Shown: positions 1 to 8,698 of the stretch, piece by piece
How the letters are laid out: every line of letters starts with the position of its first letter
Position numbering within the stretch: the stretch's first letter is position 1
Source of the DNA: CAVRXT01 sp049644285
Lineage (GTDB): Bacteria > Acidobacteriota > Terriglobia > Acidiferrales > UBA7541
Assembly: GCA_049644285.1 (NCBI GenBank)
Contig: JBARRP010000305.1
Span: forward strand, 1 to 64,000
DNA: 64,000 bases
Reading direction: 5' to 3'
Made by a program: the position numbers and the translations under genes
The notes under the pieces: generated by a model
Seen by the model: only the letters and a program-made list of their open reading frames with translations
Databases searched by the model: none
Told to the model about the DNA's origin: nothing

Positions 1-179
1 GTCTCGACACAGCGAAATTCACCCCGCGAAAATAGGTCGCGACCGTTGCGCGTGCTTGCCCCAGCGCATTACCCGGATCGAAACCGGCTGCTCAAAGCTC
101 ACCGCTACCAATCTTCCGAGACTGCTCGCCATTCAGCGCCGCCGTTTGCGCGCGGGGCGTAACCGGCGTAGAATGATCT
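1..179. other. Window edge, no supported gene
   Basis: This stretch precedes the structured moaA leader. On the minus strand a short reading frame is open from about position 60 to the window edge, but it has no convincing start, ribosome-binding site or recognisable motif. It could be the 5' part of a gene lying outside the window, or plain intergenic DNA. I cannot support a gene here. Confidence 0.4.
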
Positions 180-411
180 TGAATTCTCCGACCTCCGGTG
201 CCTACAGGAGAGAAATCCCAGGGGCCGAGGGGCGATCTCTCCCGAGACTTCGGGAGGGTGAGGGTTCGGGCGGAAACGCTCGGGCCTCCCTTTTACGGTG
301 AGCCCGTTCAGGCAAACCCGTGTTTGGAAAGGAGGATGCTCGGCCGAGCGATCAACCGGCTGGGCTACCGACGCCTAAATCCAGACATGGATTTGGGCGA
401 TTTTGTTTTCT
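180..411 (+). promoter_or_regulatory. Structured moaA leader, candidate Moco riboswitch
   Basis: The leader holds several stem-loops: a perfect 7-bp stem at 239-256 (CTCCCGA, loop GACT), a 6-bp stem closed by a GAAA tetraloop at about 267-282 (CGGGCG/CGCTCG with one GU pair), and a late 7-bp stem at 377-394 (AAATCCA, loop GACA) followed by a T-rich run at 399-411. CCTCC near 192 could also pair with GGAGG near 331. A GNRA-capped helix inside a long multi-stem leader directly upstream of moaA is the arrangement known for the Moco (molybdenum cofactor) RNA motif, and the late stem could be the expression platform. The assignment rests on position and hand-drawn pairing only; a covariance-model search was not possible. 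Confidence 0.5.
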
Positions 412-499
412 ATCCGAACAGGGCGGCGATTCGCGGACCAGCCTGCACAAGTAGCTCAGCACTGCGGCCATGGCGACTGGCGTAGCATCAAATTCTCTG

Positions 500-1480
500 A
501 TGAGTCTTCACGACCAATACGGTCGGCAAATCACCGATCTCCGGATTTCGGTTACGGATCGGTGTAACTTTCGCTGCGTGTATTGCCGCTCCGCCGATCC
601 GGAAAACCACATGGCGGAGCACCAGCTCCTCGAATGGGAAGAGTTGGAACGGCTGGCGCGCCTCTTGATTGGCCTCGGGATCCGCAAGATTCGCGTCACC
701 GGCGGTGAGCCTCTCGTTCGCCCGGGAGTCGAAGGCTTCATCGCCCGTTTGAGGCAAATGGGCGTCTCTGATCTCTCGATGACCACCAACGGCCATTCGC
801 TCGCTGAGCGTTGTCAGGCCCTTGTCGACGCGGGGCTGAAACGGATCAACATCAGCCTCGATTCGCTCGATCGGTCGAAATTCGAGAAAGTGACGCGTAC
901 CAAATCCTACGATCGTGTGATGGCCGGAATTGACGCGGCTCAGGCTTCGCCATTGCGGCCGGTGAAAGTCAATGCGGTTTTGGTGCGCGGCTTGAACGAT
1001 GATGAAGTCGAAGCCTTTGCTGAATTCGCGCGCGAGCGCGACTTGATCATGCGCTTCATCGAGTTCATGCCTCTCGATGCCGACCGCACCTGGACGCGCG
1101 ACCTGGTCGTCACCGCCGCCGAAATCAAGCGCAGGATCGAAGCCCGTTGGGAGTTGGTTCCTGTCCCCCACGAGCGGAGCGAAACTGCGCGCAAATACCG
1201 CTTCGCCGATGGCCGGGGGGAAATCGGGTTGATCGCGCCGGTTTCGCAGCCCTTCTGTGGCTACTGTTCCCGCATCCGGCTCACCGCCGACGGCAAGCTA
1301 CGCACATGCCTGTTCAGCAAGGATGACCACGATCTCAAGTCACTGATGCGCGGCGGCGCGAGCGACGCCGAAATCTCCGAGGCAATTTGCGCCATCGTCG
1401 ATGAAAAGGAAGAAGGACATCGCATCAACGAGCCCGATTTTGTGCCGCCGTCGCGCACCATGGTTTTTATCGGCGGCTGA
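500..1480 (+). CDS. moaA: GTP 3',8-cyclase MoaA
   Basis: MoaA is the radical-SAM enzyme for the first step of molybdenum cofactor synthesis, converting GTP to 3',8-cyclo-7,8-dihydro-GTP in the cytoplasm. The product shows the N-terminal 4Fe-4S motif CNFRCVYC (C22, C26, C29), the SAM-binding TGGEPL motif, the second C-terminal cluster segment CGYCSRIRL followed by a further Cys (LRTC), and the diagnostic C-terminal Gly-Gly. Length (326 residues) is normal. I use the ATG at 500 because the family usually begins a few residues before GRxITDLR; an in-frame ATG at 470 would add 10 residues. Neither has a good Shine-Dalgarno, which fits control by the structured leader upstream. No other moa genes are in the window. 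Confidence 0.95.
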   Translation: MSLHDQYGRQITDLRISVTDRCNFRCVYCRSADPENHMAEHQLLEWEELERLARLLIGLGIRKIRVTGGEPLVRPGVEGFIARLRQMGVSDLSMTTNGHSLAERCQALVDAGLKRINISLDSLDRSKFEKVTRTKSYDRVMAGIDAAQASPLRPVKVNAVLVRGLNDDEVEAFAEFARERDLIMRFIEFMPLDADRTWTRDLVVTAAEIKRRIEARWELVPVPHERSETARKYRFADGRGEIGLIAPVSQPFCGYCSRIRLTADGKLRTCLFSKDDHDLKSLMRGGASDAEISEAICAIVDEKEEGHRINEPDFVPPSRTMVFIGG

Positions 1481-1492
1481 TATCGAGAAATA

Positions 1493-1525
1493 GCCGAGCC
1501 ACCGGCTCCCGTCGGGTGGCTTGGC
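1493..1525 (+). terminator. Stem-loop between moaA and DUF2203 gene
   Basis: An 11-bp stem (GCCGAGCCACC pairing with GGTGGCTTGGC, one GU pair) encloses an 11-nt loop just after the moaA stop codon. There is no T tract after it, so it is not a classical intrinsic terminator; it may be an attenuator or mRNA 3'-end stabiliser between moaA and the next gene. Confidence 0.4.
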
Positions 1526-1544
1526 AATGGGAGTGCCGGAAACG

Positions 1545-1991
1545 ATGGGCGACGAAGAATCCAAATGCTTCACGCTCGCGGAAGCCGAGCGGACACGTGT
1601 CGAATGCGAGCCCATCTTGGTCGAAGCCATCGATGCGCGCCGCAAGATGGTCGAGTTCGAAGACAAGCTGCGCGCGATTTCCGAGCGAATCCTGCGTTCG
1701 GGAGGGATGCAGGTTCCCTACGACCAAGCCGCGAAGTGGCGCAACAACCACGACCGGTTCGCCGAGCAGGTAGGCGCCGCCCTCGAGCGCATTCAATCGA
1801 CCGGCTGCCTGGTCAAGGATCTCGACGTCGGACTGCTCGACTTTCCGGCGCGCCTCAACAACGAGGAGATCTATTTCTGCTGGAGACTCGGTGAGGATCG
1901 CATCCGTTTCTACCACCGTCAGGATGAGGGCTTTTCGGGACGCAAGCCGCTCGATCCGCGGGACAAAGACCATCAGCTTCCGACACAATAG
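1545..1991 (+). CDS. DUF2203 family protein
   Basis: A 148-residue soluble protein matching the DUF2203 pattern: it opens with FTLAEAER, continues with a long amphipathic helix rich in Arg and Glu, and ends with a conserved block containing LVKDLDVGLLDFPA, EIYFCWRLGEDRI and FYHRQDEGFSGRKPL. The function of the family is unknown. The reading frame extends upstream to a TTG at 1521 and an ATG at 1527; the ATG at 1545 is preferred because GGGAG lies about 11 nt upstream and it places the start just before FTLAEAER. It lies 64 nt after moaA with a strong stem-loop between, so co-transcription is possible but may be attenuated. No signal peptide or membrane segment. Confidence 0.8.
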   Translation: MGDEESKCFTLAEAERTRVECEPILVEAIDARRKMVEFEDKLRAISERILRSGGMQVPYDQAAKWRNNHDRFAEQVGAALERIQSTGCLVKDLDVGLLDFPARLNNEEIYFCWRLGEDRIRFYHRQDEGFSGRKPLDPRDKDHQLPTQ

Positions 1992-2114
1992 CTCATCGCC
2001 CCATCTTGGAAGTAGCTGTAAGACTTCCTGCATCACCCCGAGCGGCGCGGGGGATATCCTTTACCGGACAGACCCAGGCAATCGTCGCCGGCAAGCTAGC
2101 CGCAAGGAAACGAC

Positions 2115-4226
2115 GTGAACGAAAGCGCTGCGAACCGCCTGCAAAAATCTGCCAGCCCGTATCTTCGTTCCGCCGCGCACCAGCCGGTCGACTGGCACGA
2201 ATGGGGAGAAGAAGCGTTTGGGAAAGCCCGAGCCGAAGGCAAACCAATCCTCCTCGATATCGGCGCCGTCTGGTGCCACTGGTGCCATGTCATCGACCGC
2301 GAAAGCTACGAGAACCCGGACCTCGCGGGCATCATCAACAAGTTCTACGTGCCCGTAAAAGTTGACCGCGATGAACGCCCCGACGTGGACGCGCGCTACC
2401 AGGCCGCCGTGAGCGCCATTTCAGGGCAGGGCGGCTGGCCGCTCACCGCGTTTCTCACCCCGGAAGGAAAACCCTTCTTCGGCGGGACCTATTTTCCTCC
2501 GGACGACGCGATGGGCCGCCCGGGCTTCAAGCGAATCCTGCTCACGATTGCGCAGGCTTTCCAAACCCGCCGCGAAGAGGTGGACAATTCGGCGCGCGCC
2601 CTCGAGGAAGCTGTCTCCAAGGCGGAATCTTTCCGCGGCGCTAAGGCCGCGGTCGATCCTGGCATTGTGGACTCCATGGTGGACTCGATCGTGCGCATGT
2701 TCGATCTCCGCAACGGCGGTTTTGGGCAATCCCCGAAGTTCCCGCACGCTTCGGCAATCGATCTTCTCCTCGAGCAGTATCAGTCCAAGGGCGAGCCCCA
2801 CCTGTTGACCGTCGCCGAAAAAACTCTCGAGAAAATGGCTCTCGGCGGAGTCTATGACCAGCTTGGCGGCGGATTCCATCGCTATTCCGTGGACGAACGC
2901 TGGATCGTCCCCCACTTCGAAAAGATGTCCTACGACAACTCGGAGCTGCTCAAGAATTACAGCCACGGATTTCAGGTCACCCGGAAGCCGCTCTTCCGCG
3001 AAACGGCCGAAGGGATCATTGCCTGGGTCGGCGAAGTGCTATCGGACCAAGAACGCGGCGGATTCTACGCCAGCCAGGACGCAGATCAATCGCTCGACGA
3101 TGACGGTGATTACTTCACTTGGACCGTGGATGAAGTTCGGGCCGTCCTCTCTCCCGAAGAGGCCCGCGTTATCGAGCTGTACTACGACGTCGCTCTGCAT
3201 GGCGAGATGCATCACAACCCGGCCAAGAATGCTTTGTGGGTCGCATGCGGCATCGAAGAGATCGCAAAGCAGCTCGGTTCAACCGAAGCGGACATTCGAC
3301 TGCTTCTCGCGCGGGCGAAAGGGAAAATGCTCGAAGCGCGCCGCAAGCGCTCCACACCCGCTGTGGATCCCACGCTCTATGTCGGCTGGAACGCAATGTT
3401 CGTTTCCGCGTTTCTCGAAGCCGGGCGCGTCTTGAGCCGCGACGCTTGCCGCGCCTTCGCCTTGAAAACGCTCGAACGGATTCTCGCTGAAGCCTGGGAT
3501 GAGAAGACAGGCTTCGCGCACCGCATTGGCGGGCCGCGCCTGGAAGGGAGTTTGGACGATCAGATTTTCACGGTCGCGGCGCTCCTCGACGCTTACGAGG
3601 CCACCCTCGAGCGGCGCTACTTCGAATCTGCGGAACGCGCCCTTCGGCTGGCCATCGAGCGCTTCGGCGACTCCGAAGCCGGCGGCTTCTTCGATCGCCC
3701 AAGAGACGCTGCACCGATTGGTGGCCTTGAAGTGCGGCGGAAGCCCTTTCAGGATTCACCTACCCCGGGCACGAATTCCGTGGCGGCGATTGTGCTCGAG
3801 CGGATGTATGGCTTCACAGGAAACCGCCTGTATCGGGAATGGGGCGAGACCACGCTCGAAGCGTTCGCTGGAATTGCCCCGCAGTACGGTCTGTTTGCCG
3901 CCACGTATACCCTGGCAGCGCTGCTGCACGCTCGTCACTCCATGCAGGTTGTGGTCACCGGGTCAGCGCAGGATTCGCGGGCAAACACCCTCGAAACAGC
4001 GGCACTAGAAGTCTATCGTTTTGGCAAGGCTGTCTTGCGCGTCACGCCTGAAAGGCAAGCGGCGGGCGGCTTGGCCCCGGCGCTCCAGGAAACGATACCG
4101 AATCTCCGAGCCGATCTCGCGCAAGCCTCAGTGTGCGTCGAGACTTCCTGCCATCCGCCCAGCTCCGATCCCGAAACACTCACCGCGCTCCTCCGCAACG
4201 CTTCCGCAGGAGCCGTCGCCCGCTGA
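2115..4226 (+). CDS. YyaL/SPATA20-type thioredoxin-fold protein (DUF255)
   Basis: The protein (703 residues, normal for the family) has an N-terminal thioredoxin-like DUF255 domain with CHWC at residues 54-57 and the conserved stretch around SGQGGWPLTAFLTP and FGGTYFPP, followed by a long alpha/alpha-toroid region resembling N-acylglucosamine 2-epimerase/cellobiose-epimerase folds (GGGFHRYSVD, WIVPHFEKMSYDN, FYASQDADQ). These are hallmarks of bacterial YyaL and eukaryotic spermatogenesis-associated protein 20. Biochemical function is not established; redox or sugar-related roles are suggested for relatives. The start is a GTG at 2115 with AAGGAAACGAC upstream. It is cytoplasmic as far as can be seen (no signal peptide). 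No operon partner is obvious; the next gene starts 117 nt later. Confidence 0.9.
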   Translation: MNESAANRLQKSASPYLRSAAHQPVDWHEWGEEAFGKARAEGKPILLDIGAVWCHWCHVIDRESYENPDLAGIINKFYVPVKVDRDERPDVDARYQAAVSAISGQGGWPLTAFLTPEGKPFFGGTYFPPDDAMGRPGFKRILLTIAQAFQTRREEVDNSARALEEAVSKAESFRGAKAAVDPGIVDSMVDSIVRMFDLRNGGFGQSPKFPHASAIDLLLEQYQSKGEPHLLTVAEKTLEKMALGGVYDQLGGGFHRYSVDERWIVPHFEKMSYDNSELLKNYSHGFQVTRKPLFRETAEGIIAWVGEVLSDQERGGFYASQDADQSLDDDGDYFTWTVDEVRAVLSPEEARVIELYYDVALHGEMHHNPAKNALWVACGIEEIAKQLGSTEADIRLLLARAKGKMLEARRKRSTPAVDPTLYVGWNAMFVSAFLEAGRVLSRDACRAFALKTLERILAEAWDEKTGFAHRIGGPRLEGSLDDQIFTVAALLDAYEATLERRYFESAERALRLAIERFGDSEAGGFFDRPRDAAPIGGLEVRRKPFQDSPTPGTNSVAAIVLERMYGFTGNRLYREWGETTLEAFAGIAPQYGLFAATYTLAALLHARHSMQVVVTGSAQDSRANTLETAALEVYRFGKAVLRVTPERQAAGGLAPALQETIPNLRADLAQASVCVETSCHPPSSDPETLTALLRNASAGAVAR

Positions 4227-4343
4227 AACGCGCCCCGAAGCCTCCGCGAACTCCGGGTTCTCTGTGCCCTCTGCGTAATGTTTGCGCCTGGAATCGCAAG
4301 TTGCTGAGAAAATAGTAGGGTTTGCAGAACGCTGGACAAAATC

Positions 4344-4721
4344 ATGGGCGTTTATCGCGCGCTCGCGGTAACTGTGCTTTCGCTGCACCTGCTTTGGTGT
4401 GCCTGGGTGCTGTTGGGCTGGATGTTGACCCGTCGGCATCGCGTGCTGCGCCTGCTGCACATCGGTTCGCTCATCTACGCTATCATCATTGAGTTGGCGC
4501 CCTGGCCGCCCTGCCCTCTCACCGTGGCTGAGATTTGGCTCGAGACGCGGGGAGGCGTCGCGCCCACTCGCGGTCCTTTTCTATTGCGTATGCTCGATGC
4601 CATCGTCTACCCCAACCTGCCGGAACCGCTGGTCGTAGGCGTTGCGGTCGCTGTTTGCCTGGCGATCCTCGGGGTTTACGCGCGACGCTATCTGCGCCGC
4701 AGCGTGGGCGGCGCCTGGTGA
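4344..4721 (+). CDS. DUF2784 small membrane protein
   Basis: A 125-residue inner-membrane protein with about four hydrophobic segments (roughly residues 5-27, 36-53, 60-75 and 92-113). The sequence includes the PWPPCPLT block and a C-terminal basic tail (YARRYLRR), consistent with the DUF2784 family, whose function is unknown. It begins with an ATG about 118 nt after the YyaL-type gene and ends only 7 nt before the next start, so it is probably co-transcribed with the PilZ-like gene downstream. No catalytic motif is visible. Confidence 0.75.
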   Translation: MGVYRALAVTVLSLHLLWCAWVLLGWMLTRRHRVLRLLHIGSLIYAIIIELAPWPPCPLTVAEIWLETRGGVAPTRGPFLLRMLDAIVYPNLPEPLVVGVAVAVCLAILGVYARRYLRRSVGGAW

Positions 4722-4728
4722 TCAAAGC

Positions 4729-5349
4729 ATGAGCGAGCGACGTTGCAGCGTTGATGCGTGTGGGCGGCCAGGGGCCGCTATGCTCGGCGCGGATTTCTTC
4801 TGTCGCCAGCACTTTATCGCCTCCTGCGGGACACAGCTCGAGACGTATATCAAGCTGCTGGACCAGCGTCGTCTGGGCGACCTGCCGGTGGAATCGTTGC
4901 GGCGATTCATCCGCGACTGCATGCGCGAGGCGGACAACATTGAACGCGATGCGCGGGATCTCGACAATCTCGAACGGGGTCGCCTTCTCGATATCATTCT
5001 TTCGGCTGCTGAGCTGGGCCGGCATTTGCGGCGAAGTCCACGAAAAGTTGCTTCCATTTCGATCGAGCTGCGCTCCAAAAAGCCGCGCGAACCCTGGCAG
5101 GAAGAGACCAAAACCCGGCTCATAAGCCGTTACGGCGCCATGACCCGCTGCCAACACCCTCTCGAAATCGATGAGCCGCTTCGCGTGATTCGCATGGACA
5201 ACGGGCGAGCAACAGACGCTCGAGTCGCCTGGAGTCAAGAGAAAAGCGAGGGTCAGCACGACGTCGGCATTGAATTTCTGAACTGCGACAACTTTTGGGG
5301 GCTGGATTGGGATGCTCTCGATTGGGGTGACAAAGACCGCAGCGCCTGA
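4729..5349 (+). CDS. PilZ-like protein with N-terminal Cys/His cluster
   Basis: A 206-residue soluble protein. The N-terminus carries a likely zinc-binding cluster (C6, C11, C25, H28, possibly C33). The middle is a helical region rich in charged residues (about 35-100). The C-terminal part resembles a degenerate PilZ-type beta-barrel as found in Acidobacteriota, ending with VGIEFLNCDNFWGLDW near residues 179-194; the same kind of V-x-IEF...FWG motif occurs in the TonB protein at 35-37 kb. PilZ domains commonly bind cyclic-di-GMP, but the canonical RxxxR and D/NxSxxG motifs are not clearly preserved, so ligand binding is uncertain. The start ATG at 4729 is 7 nt after the DUF2784 stop; an upstream ATG at 4642 would overlap that gene by 80 nt and is rejected. 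Confidence 0.7.
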   Translation: MSERRCSVDACGRPGAAMLGADFFCRQHFIASCGTQLETYIKLLDQRRLGDLPVESLRRFIRDCMREADNIERDARDLDNLERGRLLDIILSAAELGRHLRRSPRKVASISIELRSKKPREPWQEETKTRLISRYGAMTRCQHPLEIDEPLRVIRMDNGRATDARVAWSQEKSEGQHDVGIEFLNCDNFWGLDWDALDWGDKDRSA

Positions 5350-5402
5350 CACGCCCTGCGGAAGCCGGCCTCACCCACCACCCATATCCGCAGTCCCGCT
5401 TT

Positions 5403-6077
5403 TCACCCAATCCTCTGTTCCCAGGTCATAGTGGTTTGTGCCAACTCCCGCAACACATCGGCGTCGGTTCTGCCCGAGCTTTTCAGGACGTGGAAGGAGT
5501 GGTCGGCGGTTTCGACTACGTGCAACATCGCCTGCGAGCCCAGCTTGGTGCAGATGGGGCGCAACAGGTTGAGGTCCGCGAACTGATCGCGCGTCCCTTG
5601 TAAGAAGAGCATTGGCACGCTGACACGCGTTAGGTGGTCGGCACGCTTCGTCCCCGGCCGGCCCGGCGGGTGTAAGGGGAAGCCGAAGAACACCAGCCCG
5701 CGGACGCCCTCGAGCGGTTGCTCCGCGGCAGCCTGCGAAGTCATTCGTCCTCCCATCGACTTGCCTCCCGCCAACAGCGGCAGCTCAGGGGCTGCTTCCG
5801 CCGCTGTGCGCACCGCTGCCCGCACAGTAGCCGTGAGCAGAGCTGGCCCGTCGGGGACCCGGCGCCGTTGCTCCATGTACGGGAACTGGTAACGGAACGT
5901 CGCCACGCCCGCAGTAGCCAATTCGCGGGCGAGTGTTTCCAGGAATGGATGCCTCATTCCCGCGCCTGCGCCGTGCGCCAGCACCAGCAGGCACTGTGCC
6001 TGCGGCGGCCGTACAAAAAGCGCCGAGACCTCGCCCGCATTTTCGACAGCAAACCGCACATCACTTGCACCTGACAT
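5403..6077 (-). CDS. Alpha/beta hydrolase of the KANL3/Tex30 type
   Basis: A 224-residue cytoplasmic alpha/beta hydrolase. The visible catalytic elements are the nucleophile elbow GGKSMGGRM (Ser107), an acid at Asp164 in GTRDQFAD, and His193 in ADHSFHV. The oxyanion-side motif LAHGAGAGMRHP is typical for the KANL3/Tex30 or dienelactone-hydrolase-like family. Substrate is unknown. The gene is convergent with the PilZ-like gene and divergent from the OmpA-family gene, and stands alone as a transcription unit. Confidence 0.88.
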   Translation of the reverse strand: MSGASDVRFAVENAGEVSALFVRPPQAQCLLVLAHGAGAGMRHPFLETLARELATAGVATFRYQFPYMEQRRRVPDGPALLTATVRAAVRTAAEAAPELPLLAGGKSMGGRMTSQAAAEQPLEGVRGLVFFGFPLHPPGRPGTKRADHLTRVSVPMLFLQGTRDQFADLNLLRPICTKLGSQAMLHVVETADHSFHVLKSSGRTDADVLRELAQTTMTWEQRIG

Positions 6078-6263
6078 CTCGCGATTCTAGCAGACACAAT
6101 AATGCCCAAGCGAAGGGCCAAGCCCGAAGAGGATCGGCTCCAGCGCACAGGCTCAGGCGCTGATTTATTGGGCACAAAGCTCCCATATCCCCATGCGGTT
6201 CTAGTACCTCCTGCTATCCTCTACTCAACGGGCTTGGACCTACATCGAAAACTGGAGCGTTGT

Positions 6264-7889
6264 ATGAACACGACGTATCTTGCAGTTTCCTTGGGTGCAC
6301 TCCTAAGTATTTCCCCGGCGTCTGGCGGGGCACAGCAACCCGCGGGGGCTGGCGCCCCTCAGAGCCAACCGGCTCAGCCGGGCCAATCGAACCCGCTCTA
6401 TCGCATCACCGTCACCGCGCGCACAACCAAGGCCATAAACTACCGCCACGCCAGCGGTCCGACCCCGGTCGATTTCAAAGGCACCGTGCTGGCGCCCTTC
6501 ACCAAGGGCCAGGCCCGCGTCGAGAGCAAGAAGGGTGTCGTCGACATTTCCGCGAAATTCGACAAGCTTCAGCCGGCGAACCAATACGGCCAGCAATTCC
6601 TCACTTACGTCCTGTGGGCCATCACGCCTGAAGGCCGCGCCTCCAACTTGGGCGAGTTGGTGCTCGATGGCACGAAATCCAAGCTCGACGCTGCCACTGA
6701 ATTTCAGGCTTTTGCCATGATCGTAACCGCCGAGCCGTATTTCGCCGTGAACCAGCCGAGCGAAGTCGTCGTGATGGAAAATGTAGTCCGGCCGGACACC
6801 GAAGGAAACGTCGAAGAAATCGACGCGAAATTCGACCTGCTGCAACGTGGCGAGTATTCGACGATCTCGACTGGCCAAGACGTTCCGAATCTTGATTCAC
6901 GCATCCCGCTGAGTCTCTACGAAGCGCGCTACGCGGTCCAGATCGCCAAAGCCGCGGGCGCCGAGCAGTACGCCGCGCCCAGCTTCCAGAAAGCCCAGCA
7001 GCTTCTCAAGCAGGCGGAAGAGTCCCAGACGAGCAAAGCGCCTCGAAAGACCATCGACATGTCCGCGCGCGAAGCGGTACAGACCGCCGAAGACGCTCGC
7101 TCCATCACCTTGAAGCGGCTCGAGGAAGAGCGCCAGGGAGTGGATCGCAAGGCCGCCGAAGCGCGCGAAGCGCTCGCCAAGCAGCAGGCTTCCGATGCCG
7201 AGAAAGCGAGACTCGAAGCTCAACTCGCGGCTGAGCATGCTGCGCGCGACAAGGCCGACGCCGAGGCCGCCCGCACCGCCGCTCTCGCTCAGCAGCAGGA
7301 TGCCGAGAAAGCCGCGCAACTCGCCGCGCAACAGAAGGCTGCCGCCGAAGCCGAAACTGAAAAAGCGAAGCAGGCCACCGCGCTGGCCGAAGCAGAGAAG
7401 GCGGATCTGCGCGCCAAGCTCCTAAATCAGTTAAATATGGTCTTGCAGACCCGCGACACTGTCCGCGGCCTGATCGTCAACATGTCCGACGTGCTTTTCG
7501 ACACCGCCAGTTACACCCTCAAGCCTGGCGCCCGCGAAAAGCTCGCGAAAATTTCCGGCATCCTGTTGGCGTATCCGAGCCTGAAAGTTCAGGTGGAAGG
7601 GCATACAGACAGCGTAGGCGGCGACGATTTCAATCAGCGCCTCTCCGAGCAGCGCGCCGGCAGCGTTCGTGGCTACCTGGTTGACCAGGGCGTGCAGTCC
7701 GGTTCGATCACCTCCCAGGGCTTTGGCAAAACGCAGCCCGTCGCTTCGAACGACACGCCCGAAGGACGCCAGCAAAACCGTCGCGTCGAGCTCGTCGTGA
7801 ACGGCGACGCCATCGGCGCATCCGCTGACCCAGCTACGCTGCCCGCCGCGGCTGCGGCGCGCCCCACGTCCCCGCCATCGCCGCAATAG
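6264..7889 (+). CDS. OmpA-family outer-membrane-associated protein
   Basis: The 541-residue product has a signal peptide (residues 1-23, ending SGGAQQ), an N-terminal beta-rich region, a long Ala/Glu/Lys/Gln-rich coiled coil (about 230-390) and a C-terminal OmpA-type peptidoglycan-binding domain (about 405-512) with FDTASYTLKPGAREKL, VEGHTDSVG and the NRRVELVV ending. A Pro/Ala-rich tail follows. The architecture suggests a periplasmic tether between envelope and peptidoglycan. The ATG at 6264 is preferred because it creates the signal peptide; an in-frame ATG at 6102 would add 54 residues without family support. The upstream region is shared with the divergent hydrolase gene. The coiled coil is compositionally biased and could differ greatly among homologues. 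Confidence 0.88.
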   Translation: MNTTYLAVSLGALLSISPASGGAQQPAGAGAPQSQPAQPGQSNPLYRITVTARTTKAINYRHASGPTPVDFKGTVLAPFTKGQARVESKKGVVDISAKFDKLQPANQYGQQFLTYVLWAITPEGRASNLGELVLDGTKSKLDAATEFQAFAMIVTAEPYFAVNQPSEVVVMENVVRPDTEGNVEEIDAKFDLLQRGEYSTISTGQDVPNLDSRIPLSLYEARYAVQIAKAAGAEQYAAPSFQKAQQLLKQAEESQTSKAPRKTIDMSAREAVQTAEDARSITLKRLEEERQGVDRKAAEAREALAKQQASDAEKARLEAQLAAEHAARDKADAEAARTAALAQQQDAEKAAQLAAQQKAAAEAETEKAKQATALAEAEKADLRAKLLNQLNMVLQTRDTVRGLIVNMSDVLFDTASYTLKPGAREKLAKISGILLAYPSLKVQVEGHTDSVGGDDFNQRLSEQRAGSVRGYLVDQGVQSGSITSQGFGKTQPVASNDTPEGRQQNRRVELVVNGDAIGASADPATLPAAAAARPTSPPSPQ

Positions 7890-8050
7890 TTGTCGCCTGC
7901 GGCGTCCCTGGGCCCACTCGTCACGTCAGCGTGCGGCTTCAGCCGTGCCGAAAAGCTCCGGGAATTCAGGGGTCTTAACCCCCTGAGATCAGTCGTCGAA
8001 GCGTTTATGAGATAGGTATATAGGTTCTCGTCCCGCCTTACTATCTTTGC

Positions 8051-8581
8051 CTAAGCTTTACTCGCGGCCTTCTTGGCTTCCGCCGAATCATAGCTCTCGC
8101 CGTAAATGGACGGCACCTTCCCGCCCATCGGCCGCAAGTACGTGGACAACTGCCCGCGGTGATGAATGGAGTGCTTCAGGCCAAACTCTAGAAAGGTCAC
8201 CGCCGGCCACTGAAACAACCCTCGGAAATCCAGCACCTTCGACAGTTGCTCGCCCGACAACGTCGTCAGCCGCTCGAAGTCCCTCGCAAAGGATTCCGCA
8301 TACCAGCTCGCCAGTTCTGCCGAATTCCGCACCGAATCCGGCCGGTTAATTGGCGCAAGGTTGAATTCGCCCGCCGCGGGCGCCGCGAAGAAACGATGCT
8401 CTGCTGCCGCGATGTGCCACGCCAGTTCCAGCGCCGTCCTGGAACACGGATCTGGCCGAAAATCTCCCTTGTCCAGGGGGATCGCCTCGATGACGCTCTT
8501 CGTCGCCCGGTGCTCGTTTTTCAGCGCTGGCAGGGTCATCTGCAGCAGGAATGCAGCTTGTCCGGGTTGCAAGTTTGGCAT
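8051..8581 (-). CDS. DinB family protein
   Basis: A 176-residue four-helix-bundle protein of the DinB/YfiT superfamily, often metal-dependent thiol transferases or damage-inducible proteins. The expected metal triad is visible: His56 in LAWHIAAAEH and His137/His141 in LKHSIHHRGQLSTYLR, followed by the conserved RPMGGKVP and IYGESYD tail. The start at 8581 (ATGCCAAACTTG) begins at the family's usual position; the same frame runs upstream for 121 codons of low-complexity non-homologous sequence that I take as non-coding. No operon partner; it faces the decayed LysE-HigB locus divergently. Confidence 0.88.
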   Translation of the reverse strand: MPNLQPGQAAFLLQMTLPALKNEHRATKSVIEAIPLDKGDFRPDPCSRTALELAWHIAAAEHRFFAAPAAGEFNLAPINRPDSVRNSAELASWYAESFARDFERLTTLSGEQLSKVLDFRGLFQWPAVTFLEFGLKHSIHHRGQLSTYLRPMGGKVPSIYGESYDSAEAKKAASKA

Positions 8582-8698
8582 CGTCGTCACACCTCCGGGT
8601 AGGGGAGTATACCTCAAGGCCTCCTTCCGAGCCGTGCCTTCTCTGCGGTCTCCGAATTTCTCCGTGTCCTCTGTGAAATGTTTTGCCTTTCGCCTTTG

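Noticed and set aside
377..411. Classical intrinsic terminator upstream of moaA
   Set aside because: The stem is AT-rich and the T run is interrupted and about 5 nt away; kept only as part of the riboswitch candidate.
488..1171. Long open frame antisense to moaA (227 codons)
   Set aside because: Shadow of a GC-rich coding gene; sequence has no family signature and moaA on the other strand is certain.
7967..7985. Inverted repeat CAGGGG/CCCCTG after the OmpA-family gene as a terminator
   Set aside because: Short stem, no T tract; too weak to list.
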